Assembly (NCBI GenBank): GCA_946630765.1 | Contig: CAMOZF010000017.1 | Location: 1 to 12,953 of the forward strand | Reading direction: 5' to 3' | Source: an uncultured Lachnospiraceae bacterium | Lineage (GTDB): Bacteria > Bacillota_A > Clostridia > Lachnospirales > Lachnospiraceae | Length of the DNA: 12,953 bases | In this document: in pieces, positions 6,466 to 12,402 of the stretch | How positions within the stretch are numbered: position 1 is the first letter of the stretch | Layout: each line of letters starts with the position of its first letter | Program-made: the position numbers and the translations under genes | Notes under the pieces: model-generated | The model's input: only the letters and a program-made list of their open reading frames with translations | Database searches by the model: none | What the model was told of the DNA's origin: nothing

Positions 6466-7707
6466 TCAGGCCTGAAGCCGGGTTTTCAGAAGAATCTGTG
6501 CGGTGTCTTCGGGGGTTCCGCTGACTTTGACATCGCAGTCCGAGGTTCTCTCATAGATCGGAAGCCGCGCAAGATACAGCGCCGCAACCTTTTCCTCGGT
6601 ATCGGCAAGCGGCCGGTTCTCCGAGGGGCGGATCTCCGAAATGTCCCTTCTGAGGAAGAAAATGCGCCCGTTCTTTTTGAGCTCGCGGATATTCTCCTCC
6701 CGCAGCACCGCGCCGCCGCCCGTGGAAATCACCGCGCCGTTCACCGCTGCGATCTCCCGGATCACCGCCGATTCCAGATCGCGGAAATAGTCCTCTCCAA
6801 AGCGCGCGAAGATCTCCGGGATCGTCATGCCGGCCTTCTCCGTGATCAGCGTGTCCGTATCATAAAGCGTCCGCCCGGTAATCCGCCGAAGCGCCTGTCC
6901 TACCGCCGATTTTCCTGCGCCGGACATGCCGGTGATGACGATATTTTCCTTGTCGGAACGGATCTTCCGGAAAATCCGCGGGAGAATGTCCCGATCATAG
7001 CTTCTCCCGGTAAAATGCTCCGCCGCGAAAACCGCCTGCGCGACCAGCATATACAGGCCACCCTCGGCAGGAATCCCGAGGGAAAGCGCATCCTGCACAA
7101 GATTTGTCCGAAGCGGATTGTAAACCGCATCGACGACGCCCGAGAGCTTCGGAAACGCCGAGAGCTTCAGCGGACAGCCGTCCGTTTTCGGGAACATGCC
7201 GACAGGCGTCGTATTAATGATCAGCGCCGCGTCCCGGTGCTTCTCATAAACCTCCTCGTAGGTCACGGCGCCGGGCTTTTCTGTCCGGCTGACCCGGAGG
7301 ACTTCCGAAGCGCCGCGGTCCCGCAGAAGTGACAGGGCCGTCTTCGAGGTTCCGCCGGTGCCGAGAATCAGCGTCTTCTTCCCCCTGGGCTCGATCTGCA
7401 GCTTCTGAAGCAGCGCATCCATGCCCATATAGTCCGTATTATATCCGCAGAGCTTCCCGTCCCGGTTTACGATCGTATTCACGGCGCCGATCTCCCGGGC
7501 CTTTTCCGAGATCTCTGAAAGATAAGGCATCACGTCCTGCTTATAGGGGATCGTGACGTTGATGGCCCGGAAATCCTTCGCCGTCATGAAGTGCTGAAGC
7601 TCCTCCGGCCGAAGTTCCCTGAGCCGGTAGTCGTAGCTCTCGATCAGTTCATGAATTTCCTTACTGAAGCTGTGCGGCAGATGTTCACCAATGCATCCGT
7701 ACTCCAT
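6466..7707 (-). CDS. aroE-aroK: Bifunctional shikimate dehydrogenase / shikimate kinase (AroE-AroK fusion)
   Basis: One 413-residue protein covering two consecutive steps: NADPH-dependent reduction of 3-dehydroshikimate to shikimate, then ATP-dependent 3-phosphorylation. Residues 1 to about 247 are Aro[10 protein letters not shown] (12-20, substrate serines), NVTIPYK with catalytic Lys56, AVNTIV (75-80), GYNTDYMG with Asp92, the nucleotide loop [10 protein letters not shown] (115-124), NTTPVGM (165-171) and [16 protein letters not shown] (217-232). Residues from about 253 to 413 are AroK: P-loop GMSGAGKS (260-267), YDTD (282-285), FRDLE (308-312), STGGGAVL (328-335) and lid arginine in NRPLAD (364-369). 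Both halves keep their catalytic residues, with a linker of only a few residues. No stop or frameshift separates them. AGGAG lies six bases before the chosen ATG; an extension upstream to 7773 would overlap aroC and starts outside the fold. The fusion probably fixes equal amounts of the two activities and may help channel shikimate. Confidence 0.95.
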   Translation of the reverse strand: MEYGCIGEHLPHSFSKEIHELIESYDYRLRELRPEELQHFMTAKDFRAINVTIPYKQDVMPYLSEISEKAREIGAVNTIVNRDGKLCGYNTDYMGMDALLQKLQIEPRGKKTLILGTGGTSKTALSLLRDRGASEVLRVSRTEKPGAVTYEEVYEKHRDAALIINTTPVGMFPKTDGCPLKLSAFPKLSGVVDAVYNPLRTNLVQDALSLGIPAEGGLYMLVAQAVFAAEHFTGRSYDRDILPRIFRKIRSDKENIVITGMSGAGKSAVGQALRRITGRTLYDTDTLITEKAGMTIPEIFARFGEDYFRDLESAVIREIAAVNGAVISTGGGAVLREENIRELKKNGRIFFLRRDISEIRPSENRPLADTEEKVAALYLARLPIYERTSDCDVKVSGTPEDTAQILLKTRLQA

Positions 7708-7762
7708 GTTCCGCTCCTTTAAATATACGCTCCGATGAGATGTTTTTTCCGAAATCCGCTGT

Positions 7763-8905
7763 TCAGCATCCAAGCCAGTCCGTGCCGAAGCGAAGGCTCA
7801 GAAGGTCTGATAAAACCAGGGCTGTCACACTGTCCACAACGATGCGCGCCCGGTGGATAATCGCGGGATCATGTCTTCCTTCAAGAGAAAGTTTAACATT
7901 TTTTCCGGTTCTTAAGTCTACCGTGTCCTGCGATTTGAAGATCGAGGGCGTCGGTTTCACCGCGGTCCTGAAAAGGATCGGCATCCCGTTCGTGATGCCG
8001 CCGTTGACGCCGCCGTTGTGGTTGGTCTTCGTCCGGACAGATGAAGCGCTGCCGGTCTCCGAATCGTCCGGGTAGTAAAAGGCATCGTTGTAGACGCTGC
8101 CGCGGGACAGAACTGTCCGGAAGGCTTCGCCGAATTCGACACCCTTCACGGCCGGGATGGAGAACAGCGCGTGTGAAAGCGCCGACTCGACCGTGTCAAA
8201 CCAGGGCTCGCCGACCCCGGCAGGGACGCCGGTCACCGCGCTCTCAAGGATGCCGCCGAGGCTGTCTCCGTCCGCCTTCGCATCGAGGATCCGCGCCTTC
8301 ATGATCGCTTCGGCTTCCTCCGAAAGTGTCGGGAAATGCCGGTTTTTCAGGCTGTCGATTTCCGAAGAAAGCGCTGCCGGATCGATAGAAAATGCCGGAT
8401 CCTCCGCCGGTGCTTCACCGTCTTTCCCGCCGAGCGCCCGGATATGCGTGCCGATGCGGATGCCCTTCTTTTCGAGCGCCGGAAGCAGGATGCCGCCCGC
8501 CGCGACAAGCGCCGCGGTGAGCCGTCCGCTGAAATGTCCGCCGCCCCGGTAGTCCTGGAAGCCGTAATATTTCTCGGCCGCGGTAAAGTCGGCGTGTCCC
8601 GGCCGGGGCCGGAACTGCAGCGCGCTGTAATCGCTGCTTTTCGTATTCGTATTCGGGATCAGAATCGTGAGCGGCGTACCGGTGGTCTTTCCATCAAACA
8701 CGCCGCTGACGATCCGGAATTCGTCGGCTTCCCTCCGCGCGGTCGAGATCGCGCCGGCGGGCCGCCGAAGATCGAGCCCCCTTCGGATTTCCTCCTCGGA
8801 GACCGTGATCCCGGGTGCAAGTCCGTCCAGCACCGCGCCAATTTCCGGGCCGTGGCTTTCGCCGAATATCGTCAGTGTGAGTACATTTCCAAATGTATTT
8901 TTCAA
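7763..8905 (-). CDS. aroC: Chorismate synthase (TTG start)
   Basis: Converts EPSP to chorismate by trans-1,4-elimination of phosphate, using reduced FMN; this is the last step of the common pathway. At 380 residues it is full length. Motifs: FGESHGP (14-20), a variant [13 protein letters not shown] near 48-60, RPRPGHADF with the catalytic His, [46 protein letters not shown] and [14 protein letters not shown]. The HFSGRLTA form in place of RxSARETA is common in clostridial proteins. The start codon is TTG at 8903-8905: a perfect AGGAGG lies seven bases upstream, and the next residues, KNTFGN, match the usual N-terminus. It follows aroB by 48 bp and precedes the aroE-aroK fusion by 55 bp; neither gap shows a convincing terminator. 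Confidence 0.96.
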   Translation of the reverse strand: MKNTFGNVLTLTIFGESHGPEIGAVLDGLAPGITVSEEEIRRGLDLRRPAGAISTARREADEFRIVSGVFDGKTTGTPLTILIPNTNTKSSDYSALQFRPRPGHADFTAAEKYYGFQDYRGGGHFSGRLTAALVAAGGILLPALEKKGIRIGTHIRALGGKDGEAPAEDPAFSIDPAALSSEIDSLKNRHFPTLSEEAEAIMKARILDAKADGDSLGGILESAVTGVPAGVGEPWFDTVESALSHALFSIPAVKGVEFGEAFRTVLSRGSVYNDAFYYPDDSETGSASSVRTKTNHNGGVNGGITNGMPILFRTAVKPTPSIFKSQDTVDLRTGKNVKLSLEGRHDPAIIHRARIVVDSVTALVLSDLLSLRFGTDWLGC

Positions 8906-8953
8906 CGCCTAACCTCCTGACTGCTGACTTTCTTTATCATCCGTTCCAAATCA

Positions 8954-9967
8954 TCACTTCTCCGGCAGCAGGGCGATCCGCGCGCGAAGCTCATCTTCTG
9001 TGAGCTTCCGAAGCTCGAAATGCCCCGCTTCTTCGCAGATCACGCAGGTAATACCGCCCTCCACTGCCTTCTTGTCGTGCAGCATTGCCGAAAGCACCTG
9101 CTCCTTCTCGACCGCCGCAGCCGTTGGAAGGCCGAGCTTTTCAAGGATCGGAAGAAGCCGCGCGCGAACCTTTTCGCTGCACATCGGGATCATTCCGAGG
9201 GCGACGCACTCTCCGTGGTACAGGCCGTGCAGCGCCTCAAAGCTCTCGATGCCGTGGCCGATCGTGTGGCCGAAATTCAGCGCCTTTCGGAGGCCGCTTT
9301 CCTTTTCGTCTTTCTCCACGACCATCTTCTTGATCCGAAGCGAGGCCGTGATGATCTCCGGAAGGAAGTTCCAGGGATCTTTTTCTTCGAAAATCGAAAG
9401 AAGCGCCGGGTCGAAGCAGAGGGCCATTTTCAGTGCCTCCGAAAGGCCGTTTGCAATCTGGCGCCTCGGAAGGCTCCGTAAAAGCTCAAAATCGATCAGA
9501 ACCTTTTTCGGCTGGAAAAACGCGCCGATGATGTTTTTGATTCCTTCAAAATTCACCGCGGTCTTCCCGCCGATCGAGCTGTCCACCTGGGAAAGCACCG
9601 TCGTCGGAATATTGTAGAAGTCGATGCCGCGCATGTAGGACGCCGCCGCGAAGCCGGAAAGATCTCCGACCACGCCGCCGCCGATCGCCGCCACACAGTC
9701 GGTTCTTCTGAAGCCGTGCTGAAGCATGGTACGAAGGAGCCGCTCCCAGACCGGGATGCTTTTCGAATCCTCCCCCTGCGGCACGGTCTCGATCACGGCC
9801 TCCCGGCACTTTCCAGCGAGCGTTTCGGCATATTCTCCGGGCACGCCCGCATCGGTCACGATCAGAACCTTCCGCTGAAGATCGAAAAGCGTTTCCGCGC
9901 GCCCGAGCCCGCCTTCCTCGATCACGATATCATAGCTGTTTTCACCAAGGTTCATCGGCAGAATCAT
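8954..9967 (-). CDS. aroB: 3-dehydroquinate synthase
   Basis: Cyclises DAHP to 3-dehydroquinate, the second step, using NAD+ and a divalent metal such as zinc. The protein has 337 residues, a little shorter than the roughly 360 common for AroB. Motifs: PQGEDSKS (63-70), AIGGGVVGDLSGFAAASYMRG (in 94-114, NAD+ binding), PTTVLSQVDSSIGGKTAVN (121-139), GLSEALK with metal-ligand Glu177, ALNFGHTIGHGIE (229-241, His234) and YHGECVALGM (250-259, His251). All metal ligands are present. AAGGAG stands six bases before the ATG. It lies 10 bp downstream of pheA, so the two are almost certainly co-transcribed and both depend on the leader upstream. Confidence 0.97.
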   Translation of the reverse strand: MILPMNLGENSYDIVIEEGGLGRAETLFDLQRKVLIVTDAGVPGEYAETLAGKCREAVIETVPQGEDSKSIPVWERLLRTMLQHGFRRTDCVAAIGGGVVGDLSGFAAASYMRGIDFYNIPTTVLSQVDSSIGGKTAVNFEGIKNIIGAFFQPKKVLIDFELLRSLPRRQIANGLSEALKMALCFDPALLSIFEEKDPWNFLPEIITASLRIKKMVVEKDEKESGLRKALNFGHTIGHGIESFEALHGLYHGECVALGMIPMCSEKVRARLLPILEKLGLPTAAAVEKEQVLSAMLHDKKAVEGGITCVICEEAGHFELRKLTEDELRARIALLPEK

Positions 9968-9977
9968 CGTATTCTCC

Positions 9978-11072
9978 TTATAGTTCCGAAGGCTCCGGGA
10001 AATTACCGATCACCTTCAGCATATCACAGTTCTGCCGGAGCTTGCGAAGCATGGCCTGTCCGTCGGGGGAGAAAATATCCCCGCCTGCCTCCAGACAGAA
10101 ATAATACTGCCAGGCAAGGCCCCCCAGAGGACGCGAACGGAGCGCGCTCATATTGAAGCCGTAGGCGCCGATGACGTCGATCGCCTTCGCGAGAGACCCG
10201 GCCTCATTCCGCACCGTGAACATCAGCATGAAACGGCTGTCCTTGCGGCCCTTCGCTTCATCATTCTGCACGCGGGAGAACACCGCAAAACGGGTCGCAT
10301 TCTCCATACTGGTCTGAATATCATGGTCCAGGACCTGCAGTCCGTACTGCTCGGCGGTCTCCAGACTGGCGATTGCCGCCGTATGAATGTCCATGCCCTT
10401 TGAAACCGCTTCCGCAGCGACCGCGGTGTTGCTGGCTTCTTCCTGTGCAAAACCGTGCGAAACAATGTAATCTCTGCACTGTCCGAGCGCCTGCGGATGA
10501 CTGATCACCTTCTGAATGTCCGACAGATGCGCGCCGGGAAGCGCAAGAAGATTCTGCCGGATCCGAAGCGTATAGACCGCATTGATGAAGAGCGGCCCCT
10601 TGAACATCAGATCCGTCACCTGGCCGACCTCGCCGACATAGCTGTTTTCGATCGGCAGCACCGCTTGTTCGCAGTCGCCGTCCTGCACCGCGCGGTAGGC
10701 CTCCTCAAAGCCCGGGAAGCTCACAAGCTGTCCCTGGGGAAAGATCCGCTCCGCCGCGATATTGGCAAAGGCGCCCGCAATTCCGCTGTAGGCGATCCTC
10801 GCCCCGCTCATCATTTCTCGCTGATACCGCCGTGAAATATTCATCGTGTGCTGCAGAAACTGCACATAATGCGCCCGGATCATCGGGTCCTCGATGTATT
10901 CGGCGTTTTTCTTGATCAGGCTGCTTTCCCGCTCCGGCTGATAGATCGGCAGACCGCGCACCTTCTTGTAGGCGCCGATCTCCTTCGCGGCTTCCATCCG
11001 CCGCACGAAAAGCGCCGCCATCTCCTTATCGATGGCCTCGATTTCCAGTCTTACTTTTTCCAGTTCGTCCAT
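9978..11072 (-). CDS. pheA: Bifunctional chorismate mutase / prephenate dehydratase (P-protein)
   Basis: Rearranges chorismate to prephenate, then dehydrates and decarboxylates it to phenylpyruvate for phenylalanine synthesis. It has 364 residues. Residues 1 to about 88 form an AroQ-type mutase (LEIEAIDKEMAALFVRRMEAA, then IGAYKK and the PERESSLI helix). Residues 92 to about 268 are the dehydratase (GIAGAFANIAAE; LPIENSYVGEV; SHPQALGQC; NTAVAAEAV; catalytic TRF at 260-262). A regulatory ACT domain follows at about 280-360. In the ACT domain the usual ESRP signature reads RSRP (312-315) and the GALV-type motif reads AGSLAK, so phenylalanine sensitivity may differ from the E. coli protein. It is the first gene of the operon. 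CGGAG lies six bases before the ATG and directly after the terminator T run, so termination in the leader would remove the ribosome binding site from the transcript. Confidence 0.96.
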   Translation of the reverse strand: MDELEKVRLEIEAIDKEMAALFVRRMEAAKEIGAYKKVRGLPIYQPERESSLIKKNAEYIEDPMIRAHYVQFLQHTMNISRRYQREMMSGARIAYSGIAGAFANIAAERIFPQGQLVSFPGFEEAYRAVQDGDCEQAVLPIENSYVGEVGQVTDLMFKGPLFINAVYTLRIRQNLLALPGAHLSDIQKVISHPQALGQCRDYIVSHGFAQEEASNTAVAAEAVSKGMDIHTAAIASLETAEQYGLQVLDHDIQTSMENATRFAVFSRVQNDEAKGRKDSRFMLMFTVRNEAGSLAKAIDVIGAYGFNMSALRSRPLGGLAWQYYFCLEAGGDIFSPDGQAMLRKLRQNCDMLKVIGNFPEPSEL

Positions 11073-11084
11073 TTTCCACTCCGC

Positions 11085-11134
11085 AAAAAGGAAAGCGGCT
11101 GATATCCATCCTTCAGAACATCAGCCGCTTTTCC
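11085..11134 (-). terminator. Leader (attenuator) terminator immediately upstream of pheA
   Basis: On the minus strand, AAAGCGGCTGAT (11131-11120) pairs perfectly with ATCAGCCGCTTT (11103-11092) over 12 bp. After one bulged A, two further G-C pairs extend the stem, and the T run at 11089-11085 follows. The loop is 16 bases. It is a strong intrinsic terminator in the same direction as pheA, inside the untranslated leader and only 12 bases from the start codon. It cannot serve cysK alone, because the aromatic promoter lies between. A terminator in this place is the hallmark of control by attenuation. Confidence 0.93.
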
Positions 11135-11150
11135 AGTTTATCTTTAACCT

Positions 11151-11250
11151 CTGCCATTCGTCCGGATGCCCTTTAATTATTTACGCTTGCGAAAAAAACC
11201 TGCATAATAGCAAGCCGTAAAGTAATAATAGGCAAATCCGAAGGAAGCAG
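11151..11250 (-). promoter_or_regulatory. Predicted leader RNA stem (segments 1 and 2) with internal pause hairpin
   Basis: By hand pairing on the minus strand, 11250-11231 (codons 3-9 of the leader peptide) can pair with 11170-11151 (past the leader stop) over 17 pairs, in blocks of 4, 3, 7 and 3 with small bulges and one C-C mismatch. Inside this, 11220-11210 pairs with 11190-11181 over 10 bp with one bulged G. A ribosome held at the early Phe/Tyr codons would break the outer stem. Segment 2 could then pair with 11124-11115, part of the terminator's 5' arm: nine pairs with one mismatch, two of them G-U. The segments are seen in the sequence; their use as switch and antiterminator is inference. 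Confidence 0.6.
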
Positions 11251-11257
11251 TACGCAT
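11177..11257 (-). CDS. Aromatic-rich leader peptide (putative Phe/Tyr attenuator peptide)
   Basis: A 26-codon ORF, ATG at 11257-11255 and TAA at 11179-11177, between the promoter and the pheA terminator. Ten of its 26 residues are aromatic: Phe at 6, 8, 13, 21 and 22, Tyr at 10, 11, 12, 17 and 18; there is no Trp. The core reads FGFAYYYF (6-13), then YYAGFF (17-22), and the peptide ends in a basic RKRK. GGAG (11266-11263) lies five bases before the ATG. An in-frame ATG eight codons upstream (11281) has only a weak binding site and lies inside a hairpin, so the shorter form is preferred. The downstream operon makes Phe and Tyr precursors, so the codon content matches what the cell would need to sense. 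Role known for such peptides: ribosome stalling when charged tRNA is scarce favours an antiterminator. Here this is inferred. It is too short for routine gene calling. Confidence 0.87.
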   Translation of the reverse strand: MRTASFGFAYYYFTACYYAGFFRKRK

Positions 11258-11269
11258 ATGAACTCCATC

Positions 11270-11300
11270 AGACACATTCATTGAATATTATTCCGTGTCT
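11270..11300 (-). promoter_or_regulatory. 5'-end hairpin of the aromatic operon mRNA
   Basis: On the minus strand AGACAC (11300-11295) pairs with GTGTCT (11275-11270). The inner sequence GAATAATATTCAATGAAT can add a short AT-rich stem. It starts within a few bases of the predicted transcription start and ends four bases before the leader-peptide GGAG. Such hairpins often protect the 5' end of an mRNA. It also hides the alternative ATG at 11281, which supports the downstream start for the leader peptide. Confidence 0.5.
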
Positions 11301-11307
11301 TTCGTGG

Positions 11308-11336
11308 ATTATAGCACTTTAGTATGATAAAGTCAA
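11308..11336 (-). promoter_or_regulatory. Strong sigma-70/sigma-A type promoter of the aromatic operon
   Basis: On the minus strand, TTGACT (11336-11331) and TATAAT (11313-11308) are separated by exactly 17 bases. The -35 box matches consensus at 5 of 6 positions and the -10 box is perfect. Transcription should start near 11301-11303, giving a leader of about 230 nt before pheA. It lies directly next to the hairpin that follows cysK, so the operon is set up for independent expression. No second promoter this good was seen inside the operon. A promoter of near-maximal strength fits a system whose control is exerted after initiation. Confidence 0.9.
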
Positions 11337-11360
11337 GAGGAACTGTAAAACAGTTCCTCT
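11336..11360. terminator. Hairpin after cysK, abutting the aromatic promoter
   Basis: A perfect 10-bp stem, AGAGGAACTG (11336-11345) with CAGTTCCTCT (11351-11360), around a five-base loop, lies 26 bp beyond the cysK stop. On the minus strand it is followed by TGACTTTATC, which is only moderately T-rich, so as a terminator it looks weak. Its last base is shared with the TTGACT -35 box of the aromatic promoter. It may terminate cysK transcripts, serve as an operator, or both. Confidence 0.6.
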
Positions 11361-11386
11361 CAAATCATTCCTATGGCTTTCTCTTC

Positions 11387-12319
11387 TCAGTCCGTGAAGA
11401 GCGGCGTCGAATAATAGCGGTCTCCGCTGTCCGGAAGCAGGGCGACAATGGTCTTCCCTTCATTTTCCGGCTTCTTCGCGTACTCCAGCGCCGCATGGAG
11501 GGCGGCTCCGGAGGAAATGCCGACCGAGATGCCTTCCTTCTTCGCAAGAAGCTTCGCACTCGCAATGGCATCCGCCGTCTCGGCCTTGTAGATTTCGTCA
11601 TACACGGAAGTGTTCAGGACGTCCGGGACGAAGCCGGCGCCGATTCCCTGGATCTTATGCGGGCCGGCGTGACCCTCGGAAAGCACCGGAGAATCCTTCG
11701 GTTCCAAAGCAACAATCTTCACCTCGGGCTTTTTAGACTTCAGATATTCGCCGACACCTGTCACGGTACCGCCGGTTCCGACGCCCGCGATGAAAATGTC
11801 GACTTCGCCGTCCGTGTCATTCCAGATTTCCGGTCCGGTGGTTGCGCGGTGGATCGCGGGATTCGCGGGATTGACGAACTGGCCGGGAATAAAACCGCCC
11901 GGAATCTCCTTTGCGAGCTCTTCCGCCTTCGCAATCGCGCCCTTCATGCCCTTCGCGCCTTCTGTGAGCACGATTTCCGCGCCGTAGGCCTTCAGGATAT
12001 TTCTTCTCTCCACGCTCATCGTCTCCGGCATGGTCAGGATGATGCGGTAGCCCTTCGCGGCGGCGATCGCCGCAAGGCCGATGCCGGTATTGCCGCTGGT
12101 TGGCTCAATGATGACCGCGCCCGGCTGCAGAAGGCCCTTCGCCTCCGCGTCCTCGATCATCGCCTTCGCCACACGGTCCTTGACGCTGCCCGCGGGATTG
12201 AAATATTCCAGCTTTACAAGGACTCTCGCCTTCAGCGCGAGTTCCTTTTCCAGATTCGTCACTTCAACAAGCGGCGTATTGCCGATCAGCCCGATTGCGC
12301 CCTGATAGATGTTTGACAT
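11387..12319 (-). CDS. cysK: Cysteine synthase A (O-acetylserine sulfhydrylase)
   Basis: A PLP enzyme that makes cysteine from O-acetylserine and sulfide. At 310 residues it has the usual length. Motifs: IGNTPLVEV (12-20), NPAGSVKDR with Lys47 as PLP Schiff base (41-49), the substrate loop TSGNTG (74-79), phosphate-cup GTGGT (181-185), GISSGAA (267-273) and PDSGDRYYS with the C-terminal Ser. It resembles CysK more than cystathionine beta-synthase, as there is no CBS domain. GGAGG lies seven bases before the ATG. It is followed by a 314-bp stretch with the aromatic leader and lies 69 bp downstream of a metY-like gene, so the two probably form a sulfur-assimilation group that is separate from the aromatic operon. 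Confidence 0.97.
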   Translation of the reverse strand: MSNIYQGAIGLIGNTPLVEVTNLEKELALKARVLVKLEYFNPAGSVKDRVAKAMIEDAEAKGLLQPGAVIIEPTSGNTGIGLAAIAAAKGYRIILTMPETMSVERRNILKAYGAEIVLTEGAKGMKGAIAKAEELAKEIPGGFIPGQFVNPANPAIHRATTGPEIWNDTDGEVDIFIAGVGTGGTVTGVGEYLKSKKPEVKIVALEPKDSPVLSEGHAGPHKIQGIGAGFVPDVLNTSVYDEIYKAETADAIASAKLLAKKEGISVGISSGAALHAALEYAKKPENEGKTIVALLPDSGDRYYSTPLFTD

Positions 12320-12373
12320 AATTCTCCCTCCGTTTTTAATGATGTTGTCCGTGTATATCCACTGCCTGCTAAT

Positions 12374-12402
12374 ACTATACCACAGATCTTACAGCGCTGC
12401 AA
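12374..12402 (-). promoter_or_regulatory. Possible cysK promoter overlapping the end of the metY-like gene
   Basis: On the minus strand TTGCAG (12402-12397) is followed after exactly 17 bases by TATAGT (12379-12374). This gives 4/6 and 5/6 matches to consensus, with a start expected near 12367. The -35 lies in the last codons of the metY-like gene, just before its TAA at 12391-12389. The 69-bp gap shows no terminator, so cysK could also be read through from metY. Pattern match only. Confidence 0.5.

Noticed and set aside
7708..7773. Longer AroE-AroK with 22 extra residues overlapping aroC
   Set aside because: The AroE fold begins at the ATG at 7707, which has AGGAG six bases upstream; the extension has no family match.
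11177..11268. A second short ORF in another frame of the leader, starting at the ATG at 11268-11266 and also open across the region
   Set aside because: Its ATG overlaps the GGAG used for the aromatic-rich ORF, it has no good ribosome binding site of its own, and its content is not biased to any amino acid of the pathway.
11073..11302. T-box riboswitch upstream of pheA
   Set aside because: I looked for the conserved T-box sequence (AGGGUGGNACCGCG-like) before the terminator and saw none; the leader is also short for a T-box, and the leader ORF explains the region better.
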